The notes: generated by a model from the sequence alone, not told the origin. Positions 24,930 through 37,187 are shown, counted from the stretch's first letter. The stretch is 64,000 nucleotides of DNA from Rotaria sp. Silwood1 (GCA_905250075.1 CAJNOP010000206.1:241964-305963), one strand, 5' to 3'. Program-made: numbers and translations.

Positions 24930-27350
24930 GTATGAGAATTCCAAATATTACTACTTTGGAACATGTCTTCAACGCCTTTAGAGTACATATGTCGAATATA
25001 AATGGTTGCACTTTTTGTATATAATCGAGGGCGGACGAAATTAGCTATCCTGTTGATCTTCCAAAGAAAGAAATACGTATCTGGTATCATTTTAATACAA
25101 CATTTCATTTTCTTTTGTATTGAAATTAATCCAGTGTTGACGTCTAATAACATTTCAAAGACTTATGTCAAAAAATCTCTGTATCATGTTTTCGAACTAT
25201 ACTTTTACTTCTTTATGAGCTCAAGCAAAACTTGGCAATTCTTCAAGTGAGCACAAGTGCGACTTGAAAAAACTGATCAAGAGATGTTGCGAAATAGACC
25301 ATTACAATTTTATTAGAAGTCATCACTGAATTGATTTCAAGACAATTCACCTCATTCCTTGTTATCTTTTAGAGTGTTTGATATTCGAGTACGATTCCTG
25401 CAATTATTTTCCCCAGCTCTGCATAGCAGTGTGTGCGATCGAAGATTTGGTATGACTTCATTTTTTAGGTTAGGCAGAAGTTTTGCCAGGGCCGAAAAGC
25501 ATCTTTGTGAACTCTGTTTCAAGGCTGATTGAGATCATAATTATTGCTCAGATATAGGTTCTTGTAGGAGCTTTTCCAGACTACCCTGCATTGATTGTTG
25601 CTTCAAGTAGATTATGAAACTGATTCTGATCTTTGTTAAGCGCTTTCGAAAAATTGTTCGAAACTTATGAACTTTGCACAGATATACATATCGAACAGCA
25701 ATCGTGAGCATCTTTAGTGTTTTCGTAGTCGAATCCCATGAGAAATCTATTACGATTTACCTGAATTACTTTTGATTTCAGTATCGTAGAGTTCTACTTC
25801 AAATGCAAGAGACAATAGATAGATCCTTCTTCGATATGCTTTCAGTCCTAAATTGCCAAACATCAGATAGAATCTCTTATCAAGCAAAAAAACTGAATCC
25901 ACAATAATAGCAAAGCTGCAGTCAATTGAAAAATGAGTTAGACACTTACAGCTTTTCTAGTTTCAATGAGCTTTTGGATCAAAGAAGAGGTCGTGTGTTC
26001 ACTTCATTTATACCATTCGCAAGTTTTACGTATGTTCTATCTTCCACATAAAAATAAAGATTTCTATTCAAACCTCATAGTTCTATTTTTGTTTTTCTAA
26101 AATAGCTGAGTTGTCAACTAATATAGAATAGGAGTGAGTATTATATTCAGACAAATTTTGATAGAAACAAGGCGGAGACCTACGATATTCACTATTTGGA
26201 AGAAGCAATGAGGACATATCGAATCATACATTTCATGTTTTGAATTACTATATCAAGCTTTCCAACATGCTTTCAGCGTAATTCAAATGCAGTTAAAATG
26301 TAAAACACAATGCAGTTGCCTTCATCGTTAATGTAGGCCGACGCCGTGTTCATAACAATTGTAAGCAGGTCACAGGAGTAGCATGTGGGGAGTGTCTGTC
26401 AGACTCAACGGGAGGAGCTTAGCGATGGGTTACTCTTCTTCCTATACGAAGAAGAGAAATACTCATACCTCCGCTATTTGGCTCACTAGCAGTAGATGCA
26501 GCAATAGTCAGCATACTGTCAGACTGGAAGTGCGAGATAAAGAGCTATTAATGACCCGTCTAGAATCATTCCATGACTGTTGGTATCGAGATTTGAACAC
26601 AATACTTTTTGGATGTGTGTCAAACAAAGTAGCCGCTCAGCTTTCACGGTTACTATCTCACTATTAACTTCAACACTTATTTCCAACGATTTTTCACAGG
26701 ATGTGAGTGTGAATGTGGATCAGTGTGTAGGTGTTTATGAAGTGCAAGATCAATATTCACACCCACACTTCAGATTCTCCAGCATGACACAGATCAGATC
26801 GCTGTGTAGTATGTGGACAGGTGAACACACGCAAATGTTAACGTGCTCTTATTCCTCACATTTGAATGCAGACAAGTACAGGTCGCTGCAACTTGAACAG
26901 ACCATCACATGCATAGCTGAATACTTGGATGTGGGTTCCCTCTTGAACAACACGAACCACCATGCCAACACTCATAAACACACAAAATAGCGACTCCGAG
27001 AAGATCATTGTTATGCTTAAGCAAAACTCTTTGAAAGTGACAAAAACATGAAACAGAATAGGGCTTGACTAAATTGCTTTTAGCATCCAATCGACATTGC
27101 GTTTCTATCTATCAAACAAATACCTTGCACTTTATACAACATTAAAATTGTAGAACTATCAGGACGTTATTTTAAAACATAACTTTAAACATTACTCATT
27201 ATCTACTCAATCCTAAATTGATTTTTTCAGCCATTACATACCAATAGCCACTTTAGGAATAGAACTCTGCCCAACGATCGCTCGAGAACAACTTCATTCT
27301 TCCTTCTATCATCCACGGCACAATATCGTTTTATCCACTTTTTCATTCAG
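24930..27350. other. Gene-poor stretch; possible coding remnant near 26.3-26.7 kb
   Basis: No supported gene. Between about 26337 and 26700 one plus-strand frame reads protein-like text (REELSDGLLFFLYEEEKYSY; VSRFEHNTFWMCVKQSSRSA) but with about six in-frame stops, so it may be an old gene remnant. It is followed directly by a GT/CA hairpin. The last ~110 bp before 27351 should contain the upstream splice partner of the LRR gene, but no convincing donor was found. Confidence 0.35.
26697..26786. repeat. GT/CA-rich imperfect hairpin
   Basis: Left arm ATGTGAGTGTGAATGTGG and GTGTGTAGGTG; right arm ATTCACACCCACACTTCAG. Same type as the other GT/CA foldbacks listed. Confidence 0.55.
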
Positions 27351-29469
27351 ACACTCACCACATTACAACTCCAAAGCAATCAAATGGGAAACAAAGGAGC
27401 GCAGCATTTAGCTGATGCATTACGAAATAATACGGTGACCCTCATTCTTTCTTCATCTCTCTCATATCCTCATATACACTTTTTCACACAGACACTCACA
27501 ACATTACATCTCTCCTCCAATCAAATCGGAGACAATGGAATACACCATTTGGCTCATGCATTACAATATAACACGGTGATCTTCATTTTCTCTTCATCTC
27601 TCTCACATCTCTATCAGCCTTTTTCCATACAGACGCTCACCACACTACGTCTCTCTTCCAATCAAATTGGAGCTTTCGGAGCACAATATCTGGCCCGTGC
27701 ATTACGAAACAACACGGTAACCCTCGTCCTCTCTTCATCTCTCGGATATCCCTATCTATACCTTTTCACACAGACACTCACCACACTAGATCTCTCCTCC
27801 AATAAAATCGGAAACAACGGAACACAACATCTGGCTGATGCATTAAGAAACAATTCGGTAACTTTCATTTTTCACTAATCTATCTCATACCTATTATTTG
27901 CACCTTTTCACACAGACACTCACCACACTAGAACTGTACAACAATCAAATCGAAAACACTGGAGCACAATATCTAGCTAATGCATTACGAAATAACACAG
28001 TAACCATCATGTTCTTTCGCTATCTCTCTCATATCTTTATCTGCACTTCTCACACAGACACTAACCACACTAAGTCTCTCTTGGAATGAAATCGGAGACG
28101 AAGGAGCACAATGTCTAGCCGATGCATTAAGACATAACACAGTAATTCTTATTCTTTATTCATTTCTCTCAAATCCTCATTTTCACTTTTCACACAGACA
28201 CTCACCACACTAAATCTTAACCTGAATCCAATCGAAGATCTTGGAGCAGAACATATCGCTAATGCATTGAGTAGTAACAGGGTAACTTTCATTCTCTATT
28301 CCTCTCTGTCATATTTTCATCTGCACTTTTTCACACAGACCCTCACCACACTCCATCTATATCACAATATGATTGGAGACATAGGAGCGCAACATCTAGC
28401 TATTGCATTACGAAATAACAAGGTAACTTTTATCCTCTATTCATCTACCTAACATGGACATCAGCACTTTCGTACAAAGACACTCACCACACTAAATCTC
28501 GAACGCAATCAAATCGGTGACAAAGGAGCACAAAATCTGGCTGATGTTTTACGCAATAACACAGTAGCCGTCATTTTCTCCCTTCATCTGTCTTATATGC
28601 TCATCTGCAGCTTTTCACACAGACACTCACTACACTAAATCTCAGAGCTAATCAAATCAGAGCGCTTGGAGTACAACATCTGGCTGGTACATTACGAAGT
28701 AACAAGGTTACCCTCATACTCTATTCGTGTGTTTCATACACCTATCTACGCTTTTTGACACAGATACTCACCACATTAGACTTGAGAGTCAATCGAATCA
28801 AAGCTCTCGGAGCAAAACATCTGGCTGATGCATTACGAAATAACAAGGTGACCCTCTTCCTCTACTCATCTCTTTCATATACTCATTTGCACCTTTTCAA
28901 ACAGACACTAACCACGCTATATCTTAGAATCAATCGAATCGGAGACGAAGGAACACAATATCTAGCTGATGCATTACGGCATAACAGGGTAACTCGTATC
29001 CTCCATTCACCTATTTCATATAGACATCTGCACTTCCCCACACAGACACTCACAACACTGGATCTCGAATACAATCAAATCGGCGACATAGGAACAGAAC
29101 ATCTGGCTGATGCATTACGATATAACACGGTAAGACTCATTCTCTCTTCATATCTCTCATATACTCATCAGCACTTTTTCAAACAGGCACTTGCCACACT
29201 ACATTTGGGAGACAATCAAATTGGAGCTCTCGGTGCACAACAGCTGGCTGATGCATTGCGAAATAACACGGTGATCCTCATTCTCTGCTTATCTCTCTCA
29301 TATCCTCATCTGCACTGTTTTTATACAGACAGTCATCACACTACGTCTACAAAGCAATCAAATAGGAAACGAAGGAGCACAACATCTCACTGATGCATTG
29401 AGAAATAATACGGTGTTTTTCATTCTCTCTTACTCTATCTCATATCCTTATTTGCGTTTTTTCACACAG
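27351..29469 (+). repeat. Tandem ~141-bp exon-plus-intron units
   Basis: The unit (84-nt exon plus 57-nt intron) is repeated 15 times, with introns as alike as exons: most contain YTCATTCTCT, TCATCTCTCTCATA, a CTCATCTGCAC-like piece and CTTTTTCACACAG. Intron lengths in order are 57, 57, 57, 58, 58, 56, 57, 57, 59, 57, 57, 57, 57, 58, 57. This shows that the array grew by duplication of whole exon-intron units. Confidence 0.85.
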
Positions 29470-29571
29470 ACACTCACGACACTTAGCATCGAGGCCAATC
29501 AAATCGAAGCGGAGCTTCAAGCCTGTTTAAATGAATTGATTGCACGAAATCAACGGCTGACGACATTATGA
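27351..29571 (+). CDS. RI-type leucine-rich repeat protein, 16 exons, 5' end not found
   Basis: Fifteen exons of exactly 84 nt (27351-27434, 27492-27575, 27633-27716, 27774-27857, 27916-27999, 28058-28141, 28198-28281, 28339-28422, 28480-28563, 28623-28706, 28764-28847, 28905-28988, 29046-29129, 29187-29270, 29329-29412) and a last exon 29470-29571 ending LTTL-stop. Each encodes one 28-residue repeat of the ribonuclease-inhibitor/NLR type: TLTTLxLxxNxI, then GxxGAQxLADALRNN. All introns are phase 0 and 56-59 nt, with GT donors and mostly TTTTCACACAG acceptors. No exon has a stop, so the visible 453 residues look functional. The first exon starts after an acceptor (TTTCATTCAG), so upstream coding exons must exist or have been lost; an ATG lies at 27384. 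Such repeats bind proteins; the partner is unknown. Confidence 0.8.
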
Positions 29572-31474
29572 ACATTGGTTTTGACGATAGTCTTTTTCTT
29601 TATCAAATGAGAATAAACTCTTTTGATTTTCAACACGATATGCTTGATGTTGAAAATTACGCGCTCCTTTTCTGATAGCGGAAGTATGAGCAACTTGAAG
29701 TGAGTGCGGGATGTAGATGTGAGTTTGAATGCTATTTTTACATACACATCGACGTCCACAGGGTATGATTGTGGACGATTGAAAAAGATCAACATACACT
29801 CACGCCCATCCATATCCGCACTTCATACCCAACACCCTTTTCGAAGTCTATCTACAAATATCAATACATGTTTAAACATTCAAATGTTAATTAGAAGACT
29901 AATGATACAATTTTTAATACATTACATTTGTTCATACGTCATCCAAGTTATATAATTATAATTTACAAATAAATAAAATAATAGAGTAACGGTGATGACA
30001 TAGTAGTGGCTTCTTTATTTGGGATGTGACATATGAAACAGAGATTTAACATTGATTAGCTTATGTTAAAAGACAGTTTATTATAGCTTGGTTTTCTTCT
30101 TCACTTACGCATTGTCATCGTCATTTTCTCGTTACAATAAAGAACGACTCTGCCTTCCATACATTTTCTTCAACAAACATCATCGCCAGTCTGCGAAAGT
30201 TGCCATTGTCGAAAAAAAATCCAAACAACAGTATTTTTTCTTTCTCTGTATGTGCTTGATAAGAAAACGTGCACAAGCATACTCCTCATGTGATCTGGTT
30301 TTTCGTTAAAAGATAAGAAACAGGATACAATTACTGACTTTTAGGCAACCAAGGCAATTGAAAATTGAACAACTATTACAGTATTTTCTTGATGAAAAGT
30401 AAGTATTGCTATGTGCCACAAAAAAGTACAATATGTCCCATTTCAAGTTCTACTATATTTTGACTCTCTCTCTTTATCTTGATTTTTATGAATCACTGGT
30501 AGTTTAACAAAGCTGATTGTCTCGAAGACAGGAGATATATGGTAATGAAGGATTTCAATATAATTTCAAAATACTTTTTTACGACATGAATCCTTTGACA
30601 GCAAAATGAAATTTATCATTCGCAAAAAAGTTCAGGGCACTTAAATTTAAGAACTAAAAAGAAGAGTTCAAGAATAGAAATAAAAGTCTCATTATATACC
30701 TTAGGAGTCTGTCGTAGTGGTGATTAAACTGGAAGTATTAGAGGTTCAGGCAAGTTCGCAAATAGTAGGCTCGACCAGCCCACCACAGATTATGAACTTC
30801 TTCAGCCTAGCTATATTTGTGATCAGTTTTCATGGTCCTAGCTTACTTACCTGCCTGACTATTCTAGTATGGCCGTACATGGTCTTTACATACTAGTATT
30901 AGAATGATATTTGAATCATAGGAGAACATTCCAGGCTAATGGTGTTTGACCAGAATACTTTAGGAAATGGGAGGGAAATCCAATGCACGGATACATAGAT
31001 TAAGTTTTTTCGGTTTCGATAGAAATCGCCTATAATTGAGCAGTGTCGATCACTGGATACGATCATCATATGCTTGCTTCCAAATTCGTACATTTTTTTT
31101 TGAGTTTCTGAACCGGAAACGAGTACCGATATTATTGACATGAGCATGTTTTTATAAAAAGGCACAGAAGTCATGTATATCAAAATAACAGCAATACAGA
31201 ATACATTTATTGTTTTCAATTAGGATGTATCTCTCAACAAGAGAGGAAAAAGAAAACATTAATATTTAGAGAAAACATGGAAGTTAGGCGGTCTGTCTAT
31301 TTTTAGTGGTCTATCTGATCTGGTTTTTGTTTCATTGTTGCGTCTCTCATCTTTTGCGAAATGAGTTATATAAGCTATACAAACGTAATTTGTTGTACGT
31401 TTTAGCTTTTGATGTTTGATATGGTTGTATAGTTTTTACATAAAACAATTTTGCTTCTTATTATTCCTAGAGTG
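29572..31474. other. Intergenic; one doubtful small minus-strand frame
   Basis: No supported gene. A minus-strand frame at 31219-30899 (106 codons) begins MKTINVFCIAVILIYMTSV, which looks like a signal peptide, but the remainder has no family resemblance and no splice or neighbour support. A GT/CA hairpin is listed separately. A TTATTCCTAG acceptor ends the stretch. Confidence 0.4.
29697..29840. repeat. GT/CA-rich imperfect hairpin
   Basis: Left arm GAAGTGAGTGCGGGATGTAG and ATGTGAG; right arm ACACTCACGCCCATCCATAT and CCGCACTTC. There is a smaller internal pairing (CGACGTCCAC with GTGGACGATTG). Confidence 0.55.
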
Positions 31475-32056
31475 ATGGCGACATCAAATCGTTGTTCGGT
31501 ATGTCAAAAACGTGCAGGAACTTGCTTTTGCCCTGGATGCAAAGCATTTTTCTGCGATGATGATTTTCAAAGTCATTGTGGAATATTACTCAATGAATTA
31601 GATGGGCTTACGGTAGATCAGAATGACCTTCAAGCAAAAATCAATGAGGCCGCTTCGCATAAAGAGTCTAGCAACCAGTTTCTTGTACAAATCGATGAAT
31701 GGCAACGAAAAACTATCGAGAAGGTGAAACAAGCTGCTGAATTAGCTCGACAGCAGATCTTCAAAATAAAGAATTCTAAACTGGAAGAAATTATGGGACA
31801 GTTCCAAACGCTGTCACAAGAGTTGAAAGAACTGCGCGAAACAAAAGGTATTATTGAACAGGATTTAACACGAATGAAAGAAGAAATTCGTCGACTTAAT
31901 GAAGATTTAGAACAAGTAGCTCAATCACCAACAATCGAACTAAATATGATACAGAGTGATCAAATCGTATGGCAACGCATGATATATGTCGAGGAAAAAT
32001 CTTCAAGTCTTGTTAATCAATCACATCTACCAAAAGCAATAGGTGAGCACCAATAG
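31475..32056 (+). CDS. B-box-like zinc finger / coiled-coil protein
   Basis: 193 aa as read. A short N-terminal zinc-binding segment (CSVCQKRAGTCFCPGCKAFFC then DDDFQSHC) resembles a B-box-type finger. It is followed by ~140 residues of charged heptad-rich helix (IDEWQRKTIEKVKQAAELAR; LSQELKELRETKGIIEQDL; RMKEEIRRLNEDLEQV), a TRIM-like finger plus coiled coil without a RING. Start: the ATG lies 4 nt after a TTATTCCTAG acceptor. The 3' end is uncertain: the reading frame stops 5 codons after a good donor (ATAG|GTGAGC at ~32042), so the last residues may be read-through of an intron and further exons may exist. No downstream NHL repeats were found. Confidence 0.65.
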   Translation: MATSNRCSVCQKRAGTCFCPGCKAFFCDDDFQSHCGILLNELDGLTVDQNDLQAKINEAASHKESSNQFLVQIDEWQRKTIEKVKQAAELARQQIFKIKNSKLEEIMGQFQTLSQELKELRETKGIIEQDLTRMKEEIRRLNEDLEQVAQSPTIELNMIQSDQIVWQRMIYVEEKSSSLVNQSHLPKAIGEHQ

Positions 32057-32609
32057 AATCTACAATAAAAAATTTAAATGTTGGTTATTTTACATATTAA
32101 ACAATCACAAACTTGTTTTCATTAGATCACAATAAGTGGCATTAAGGATAGAAAGAACAGTGATAATTTTAGCATGGAAAATGGATAGAACGAAGCTTTC
32201 GTTTGTCTACAAGATATGATAAGAGGATGGCAGATTTTAGTTTCTTTAATACTTAGTAAAAACATTTCAAAGCATGTAAATGCTTTTGGTAACGACACAC
32301 ATCTAATTATATGTTTAATCTTTTGTATAATATCCGCGACAAGCATTAATCATAGAAGTTTTCTACCTTTTCGTCAACGAGAACACATAGGATGATAAAA
32401 CCAATATAAGAATCTTTGGACTATGCAAAATATGAGTTAAAAAGTCTTCAGTCAGCTATGATGGGATTCACTTTACATTGAGAAAAAATGACCAAAGCAA
32501 CATTATGTGTTATAAACAGCATCTAAATTACTATATTTCTCTGTTCCAGAGCCGATATCTGAATCAAGATATATTGGTAAATTTTTCACTTATTTGTACT
32601 GCATGTAAC

Positions 32610-32834
32610 CAGTGGCAGAGCCAAGATGGGGGGAGGGAAAAGGGTAGAGAACCTCAACTCTCCTAGGAGCCTTTCAGCTTTCTGGCGAGATTTTTGAAAC
32701 ATGGGCTTTGTGCACCAAGGAAATTCAACCCCTACCTTTAGACTTTTGAGTCCACCTAATGAGATTTTTCAAGTATGCATTTTATTAGCCGAAATGCTCG
32801 GTCTCCCTAGCTCCAAATCCTGGCTCCGCTACTG
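32610..32834. mobile_element. hAT-like non-autonomous element (225 bp)
   Basis: Terminal inverted repeats CAGTGGCAGAGCCAAGAT on the left and, reverse-complemented, CAGTAGCGGAGCCAGGAT on the right. Flanked by 8-bp near-identical direct repeats CATGTAAC (32602-32609) and TATGTAAC (32835-32842). CAG-ending repeats and an 8-bp duplication are hAT characters. No coding capacity. Confidence 0.75.
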
Positions 32835-33227
32835 TATGTAACTGTCATAGAAATCAGTCAGTCTAATCTCTATTGACATTGTGAGATAGATCGGATCCTA
32901 GCAGAAAATATCTATTTATACGACGAGCAGCACCCGTTTTAGATGTTATTTGAAATTTGTAAGGATGCCTAAAAAGAATTCTCACATGAAAATTCAATAA
33001 ATCTTATTGAGATGGAGAGTACCAGTTCTTTCAAAATCAACCAGTTTTCAAATGGCTAAAGTAACTCGAAGATAATCCAGTTAGATCGCCGAAAAAAGTT
33101 GCCAACTATAATTTCGATGGACTTCTATGTATTTTGTGATTCAAAGTCTATATTCTAACTAGTTTCTGGTCATATTGACAGGTTCTAATAGATTGTCACA
33201 TTGTTCGTATTTTTATATAATGTACTG

Positions 33228-35586
33228 TGAGAGACTCGACCAGAACTGTTTTAGACGGCTCACTCTCAAAAGAGATACTTTTTAATAATACTCTCTTGTG
33301 CTGTGTTGGGTACAGCTAGTTGAAGTTTTTCATGGCTACTTAATGTTTTCCTATAGCTACTCAATCGACCTACAGCTACTTAATGTTTTCCTATAGCTGC
33401 TTAGTGGTATTCTATAGCTATTTAATGAACCTACAGCTACTAAATGTTTTTCTATAGCCACTTAATCATTTTACAACTACTTAATATTCTCCTATAGCTA
33501 CTCAATTGAGCTAGAGCTACCTGGAATTACCTGTGACTGTGTAGACATTCGACAGATATTCAAAGTTTAGTGTAAGCTTTGCATCATTCACTAGCTTCTG
33601 GAAGATTTGATGAATATCTAAAGAGTGGCATCGGTATATCAGTTAACGAAGTGGTATAGAGACAAGATAGTAATCTATATGTATGGATTTTGTGCATCGT
33701 TTTGATAATACTTCATGTGAAAATTTATCCAGAAGTCCAAGTCAAGGGTATGTTGTTACATTTATGATCTTCACAACAAATCGTAATGATCCGTTTTTTC
33801 TTGTGTCTACCAAATTGCTATGGTATTATGTTTATAATGTGAGTCTTTTCTTGGGCAGAATCGATAGTTTCCTGCAATGTTAAATAAGAATAGCTGGTTT
33901 TATTATAAGTACCACAAACACATGACTAAATATAGCCTTAATGATATCTGTCAAATTTTACTAGTTTTTCTACTAAAGGTGCAGATTTTTGTATTTCGTC
34001 TTCTGGAAGATTAATATAATTGTACACTTTATGAATTTTGAAAAAATTAAAATCATTGGTTTGAAAAGTTGTTTTTGTATTAGTTTCAAACATAAAATTG
34101 GAATCAAGATGTTGATTTATGATGTTAAACATGTTTTCATTATATTCAGATAATAAAGGTGTATTTTGTAAATTGGGAACTTTAAGTTCGAATTGATTAT
34201 TTTCTAGATAAACTACTTGTAAGTTTGAATGAGTGGTTTATTAGAGTTAGTACTCAATGAGCTATTTCTGTGACCAAAATTTTAGCTCTCTCGAATTATT
34301 TATTCAATGGATGTTTATATGAACAAAAGACAAAAAAGTGAAATTTTTTTAATGTATTTGGCACTGCAGGCCAATTAATCAATGATTTGCCCGATCGAGG
34401 TCATTTTTTGATGAAAAATACCTCAACTAAGGATTGATCTACAGTAAAAAGTTCAAGCGAAACAAATGTACTCTTAAAGAGATATAAGTCGCAGAAAAAA
34501 GTCACAAAAAATATCATTTTTTGACGGGGGATGATCTCAGAAAAAGTTTAATAACTTGAGAACGGAGCGATATTTCTTAAAACGGCTTGTGTAGGAGCTT
34601 ATCAAACACTAGTCTCTATAACGTATTTATAAATGACTTAAATCGGTGACTATCGATTGAGCAGGGGTTGGTTGTGGGTTATCTGAATTAGTTGACAGAA
34701 AAATTTGTCTTGATATACACGTATTGTTATTAGTTTTCTAAAAACAATTATGTTTATAGATGAATTAAATATTAAGACAATGTACAAAATCTTTTTGTTT
34801 TTTTCTATTCGCAAAAAATATTTTCGTTAAAATTTAATACGAATTTAAACTAGGTTTTTTGTTACATATGTATAAGTGAGACTGGAAGGTATTGATAAGA
34901 AAATATAGTCAAGATAGATGTGAGGATGAACTAAGTTTGAATTCTAAATTTTTTTCAAATGTAATGAAATTCAATTTCGTGCACAATATCTATATAAACA
35001 TACATATGTATAGATATATTCAGGTGTTCTTCTTCATAATATTATTAGCCTTTCATATATAGATTCTTTATGAAATTATGAGAGGTATTTTATTTTCACA
35101 TAACAGCGAGAAAAGAAAAAGAGAATAATGTGGAGTTGTAAGTCATATACAAAAAAGTACGCAACTATCGTAGAGATCGATTAGCTATTCAAATAATCCT
35201 CCGTGGCAATTTTTTTCAATATCTACAAAACCATTCTCATAGCTGTGAAAAGGTTACAATAGTTATAAAATAGCGAAAGAAATCTTTAATATTCTTTAAA
35301 CAGCTATTAGTTTATAAATAGTTATTGGTTTTTATCATTAGCTATGAATTTTTAGTTGCTGTGGTATGTTGAAATGGCTGCGGAGGTTTTAAACGGTACG
35401 CAAACTGTAAATAGCTATAGGAAATTTACATGCATGTAGGATATTTGAATAGTCATAGAAAACTTCACGTAGCTAATATTAAGTAGATGTATGATCAATA
35501 AGTAGCTGTAGGTTGATTAAGTAGCTATTAGCTTTTTTTCACAAGTATCTCTTTTGAGAAGCTACGCATCCAATCACCTCTCACAC
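33228..35586. repeat. ~2.36 kb foldback structure with inverted minisatellite arms
   Basis: The left end has GTGAGAG, then CTCTCAAAAGAGATACTT (33263-33280). The right end has the reverse complement, AAGTATCTCTTTTGAG (35543-35558), then CTCTCAC. Inside each end lies a degenerate minisatellite: left 33336-33520, units like TAGCTACTTAATGTTTTCCTA; right about 35395-35535, in inverted orientation (for example GTAGCTGTAGGTTGATTAAG). It may be a foldback transposon. It encloses a gene fragment (33938-34226). Confidence 0.6.
33938..34226 (-). pseudogene. 3' fragment of an LRR-like gene
   Basis: The minus-strand frame reads NLQVVYLENNQFELKVPN, LLSEYNENMFNIINQHLD, FFKIHKVYNYINLPEDEIQ and ends KFDRYH-stop. 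The first piece has the LxxLxLxxN spacing of a leucine-rich repeat. Further upstream the frame is closed by stops, with no clear acceptor. It lies inside the foldback structure, so it may be a captured or stranded gene piece. Confidence 0.35.
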
Positions 35587-35606
35587 CTCCATACCGCACG
35601 CCTAAA

Positions 35607-35636
35607 CCCACACCCACACCCACACCCACACCCACA
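35607..35636. repeat. Interstitial telomere-like array (CCCACA)5
   Basis: Five uninterrupted CCCACA copies, i.e. TGTGGG on the other strand. As I recall, TGTGGG-type repeats have been reported at telomeres of the bdelloid Adineta vaga. The run directly follows the foldback structure and precedes the questin-oxidase-like gene by ~220 bp. Confidence 0.8.
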
Positions 35637-35859
35637 ACTACACCTGTTCTATAGGTGGTGGTATCTGTTTGTTTCTCTTATCGTTTTTTTCTTTTGCCTT
35701 GTTGACGATATATGATTTTGTTCAGTAATCGTATCGACATTGATGCACTGGTTCACAATATCGACCAATATTATAACTGAAGAGTATTTGTATAAGAATT
35801 GTGCGAAACGATAAAAAGGTAGGTATATAATTGCATTTTATCGTCAATACGTTATCATC

Positions 35860-37187
35860 ATGATACATACCGTGCTCGACGAATTATTGAAGACGAATTT
35901 CGAGCAATATCAAGTATTGTATAACAAGCGTCAATTTCACTCGCATAATGCTCAACATCTGGGTTCGTTAGCATTACTGGGCGCGAGCGATGAGCAACTC
36001 AAAGATATCTACGAGAACACTATGCGCCATCATGCCGATAAGTACGAGCCCTCGCCACACGAAATTACTCAAGACAATTGGCGTAATTCAATCGGCGACA
36101 AACGATTTTGTTTGGCCTATCGTGACTTCTTCGATAACGAGCTTCCAAAACAAGGTGACTGGAAAAAGAAATTTTTCGAGTTACTTCTCGACGATACGGA
36201 AGGATCGCCACTTATCGATGTGACCCTGTGTAGTTTGTTTCATCCGATCATCCATAACTGTTGTTCAACTATTTTATAATCATTCTAGATATAGTATGGA
36301 TGCCCGCAGACTTCACAAGGATAGAGAAAATAGACAATTCTTTCCAAGACTGAATTCATTTATATAATAGTGTATTCTATTTACATGATAGGTGAACGTG
36401 CGCAATAGCCTATGCGATTGAATTAAACAGTCGGCTGGTAGCGTGTGAAGCATTGACTATGACAGCTGTGTGCTCTGGCAATTTATATCAGACATACACC
36501 AAACTGAAACCGCCGACAGAAGGAAAAAAAGAAGCTCTTCAAATCATGAAAGATATTCGCTTAGATGACCATGTACCAAATTTTGCCCAACCGTTCCAAG
36601 TCACTGCTGCACTAATGCACGAATCCCTTCTTCTTTCCCACTATAACGAGTGGAAAATGCCAGATGACATTGATAAGACGATCGAAGAGTTGTTTGACAT
36701 GACTGTTTATATCTATGCTGCTACGCATAAACCTAAGCAAATCGATTTCGATTTCGTTCTTCTGCATCTTCTTACGGCAATGCATGCCATTCGAAAACTT
36801 CGATCTTATTTGGATGAAAGCATTGTCAAAATGCTTCTGTGTTGCTTTTTCTACTTATCTCTTGCTATCTATATTTCTCAGCGGCAGCCAGAAATCAATG
36901 AACACCTTATCAATGATTATAGGGTAGAGGAGGACATGTATAACTGGAAATATGTTGTTGATCAAATATTACATACGAATTTGGCAAGAGACTCTCATGT
37001 CGTTAAGATCATTCACGCTTTGAAGGATGCCGAACGAGACTATGGCTGGAAAGATGGACTTTATTTGACGACTGCTGCTAAGTCAGTGGATAATTTGAAC
37101 GTAAACAGTCCATACAACTATTACAAGTCTCACGAACCTTGGATCGGAATGTCCGATGCCAATCGAGAGCTGAATGTGAAACACTAA
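35860..37187 (+). CDS. Questin oxidase-like (AflY/DUF4243 family) protein, 2 exons
   Basis: Exons 35860-36259 and 36409-37187 join in frame (phase 1) to 392 aa. Conserved family text: FHSHNAQHLGSLALLGAS near the N-terminus; then LDDTEGSPLID, LFHPIIH joined across the intron to YAIELNSRLVACEALTMTAV; later PFQVTAALMHESLLL, FVLLHLLTAMHAIRKL and WKDGLYLTTAAK. The His-rich pattern is that of questin oxidase-type enzymes, which perform Baeyer-Villiger-like ring oxidations in fungal secondary metabolism. The donor (T|GTTGTT) is weak, but this join gives the expected length between HPIIH and YAIE. Coding GC is visibly above the flanks. With the epoxide hydrolase downstream it is a candidate for horizontal acquisition. 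The substrate cannot be inferred. Confidence 0.75.

Noticed and set aside
26383-26990. Two overlapping plus-strand open frames of 94 and 136 codons
   Set aside because: One includes the GT/CA hairpin as codons and neither resembles a known protein; the protein-like text in this area lies in a stop-ridden frame instead.
27351-29571. Regular ~141-bp repeats that could suggest a satellite or CRISPR-like array
   Set aside because: Each unit encodes an intact leucine-rich repeat with splice signals, so it is a coding array in a eukaryote.
30899-31219. 106-codon minus-strand frame with a signal-peptide-like start
   Set aside because: Beyond the hydrophobic start nothing looks like a protein family, and there is no splice or neighbour support; kept only as a note in the intergenic entry.
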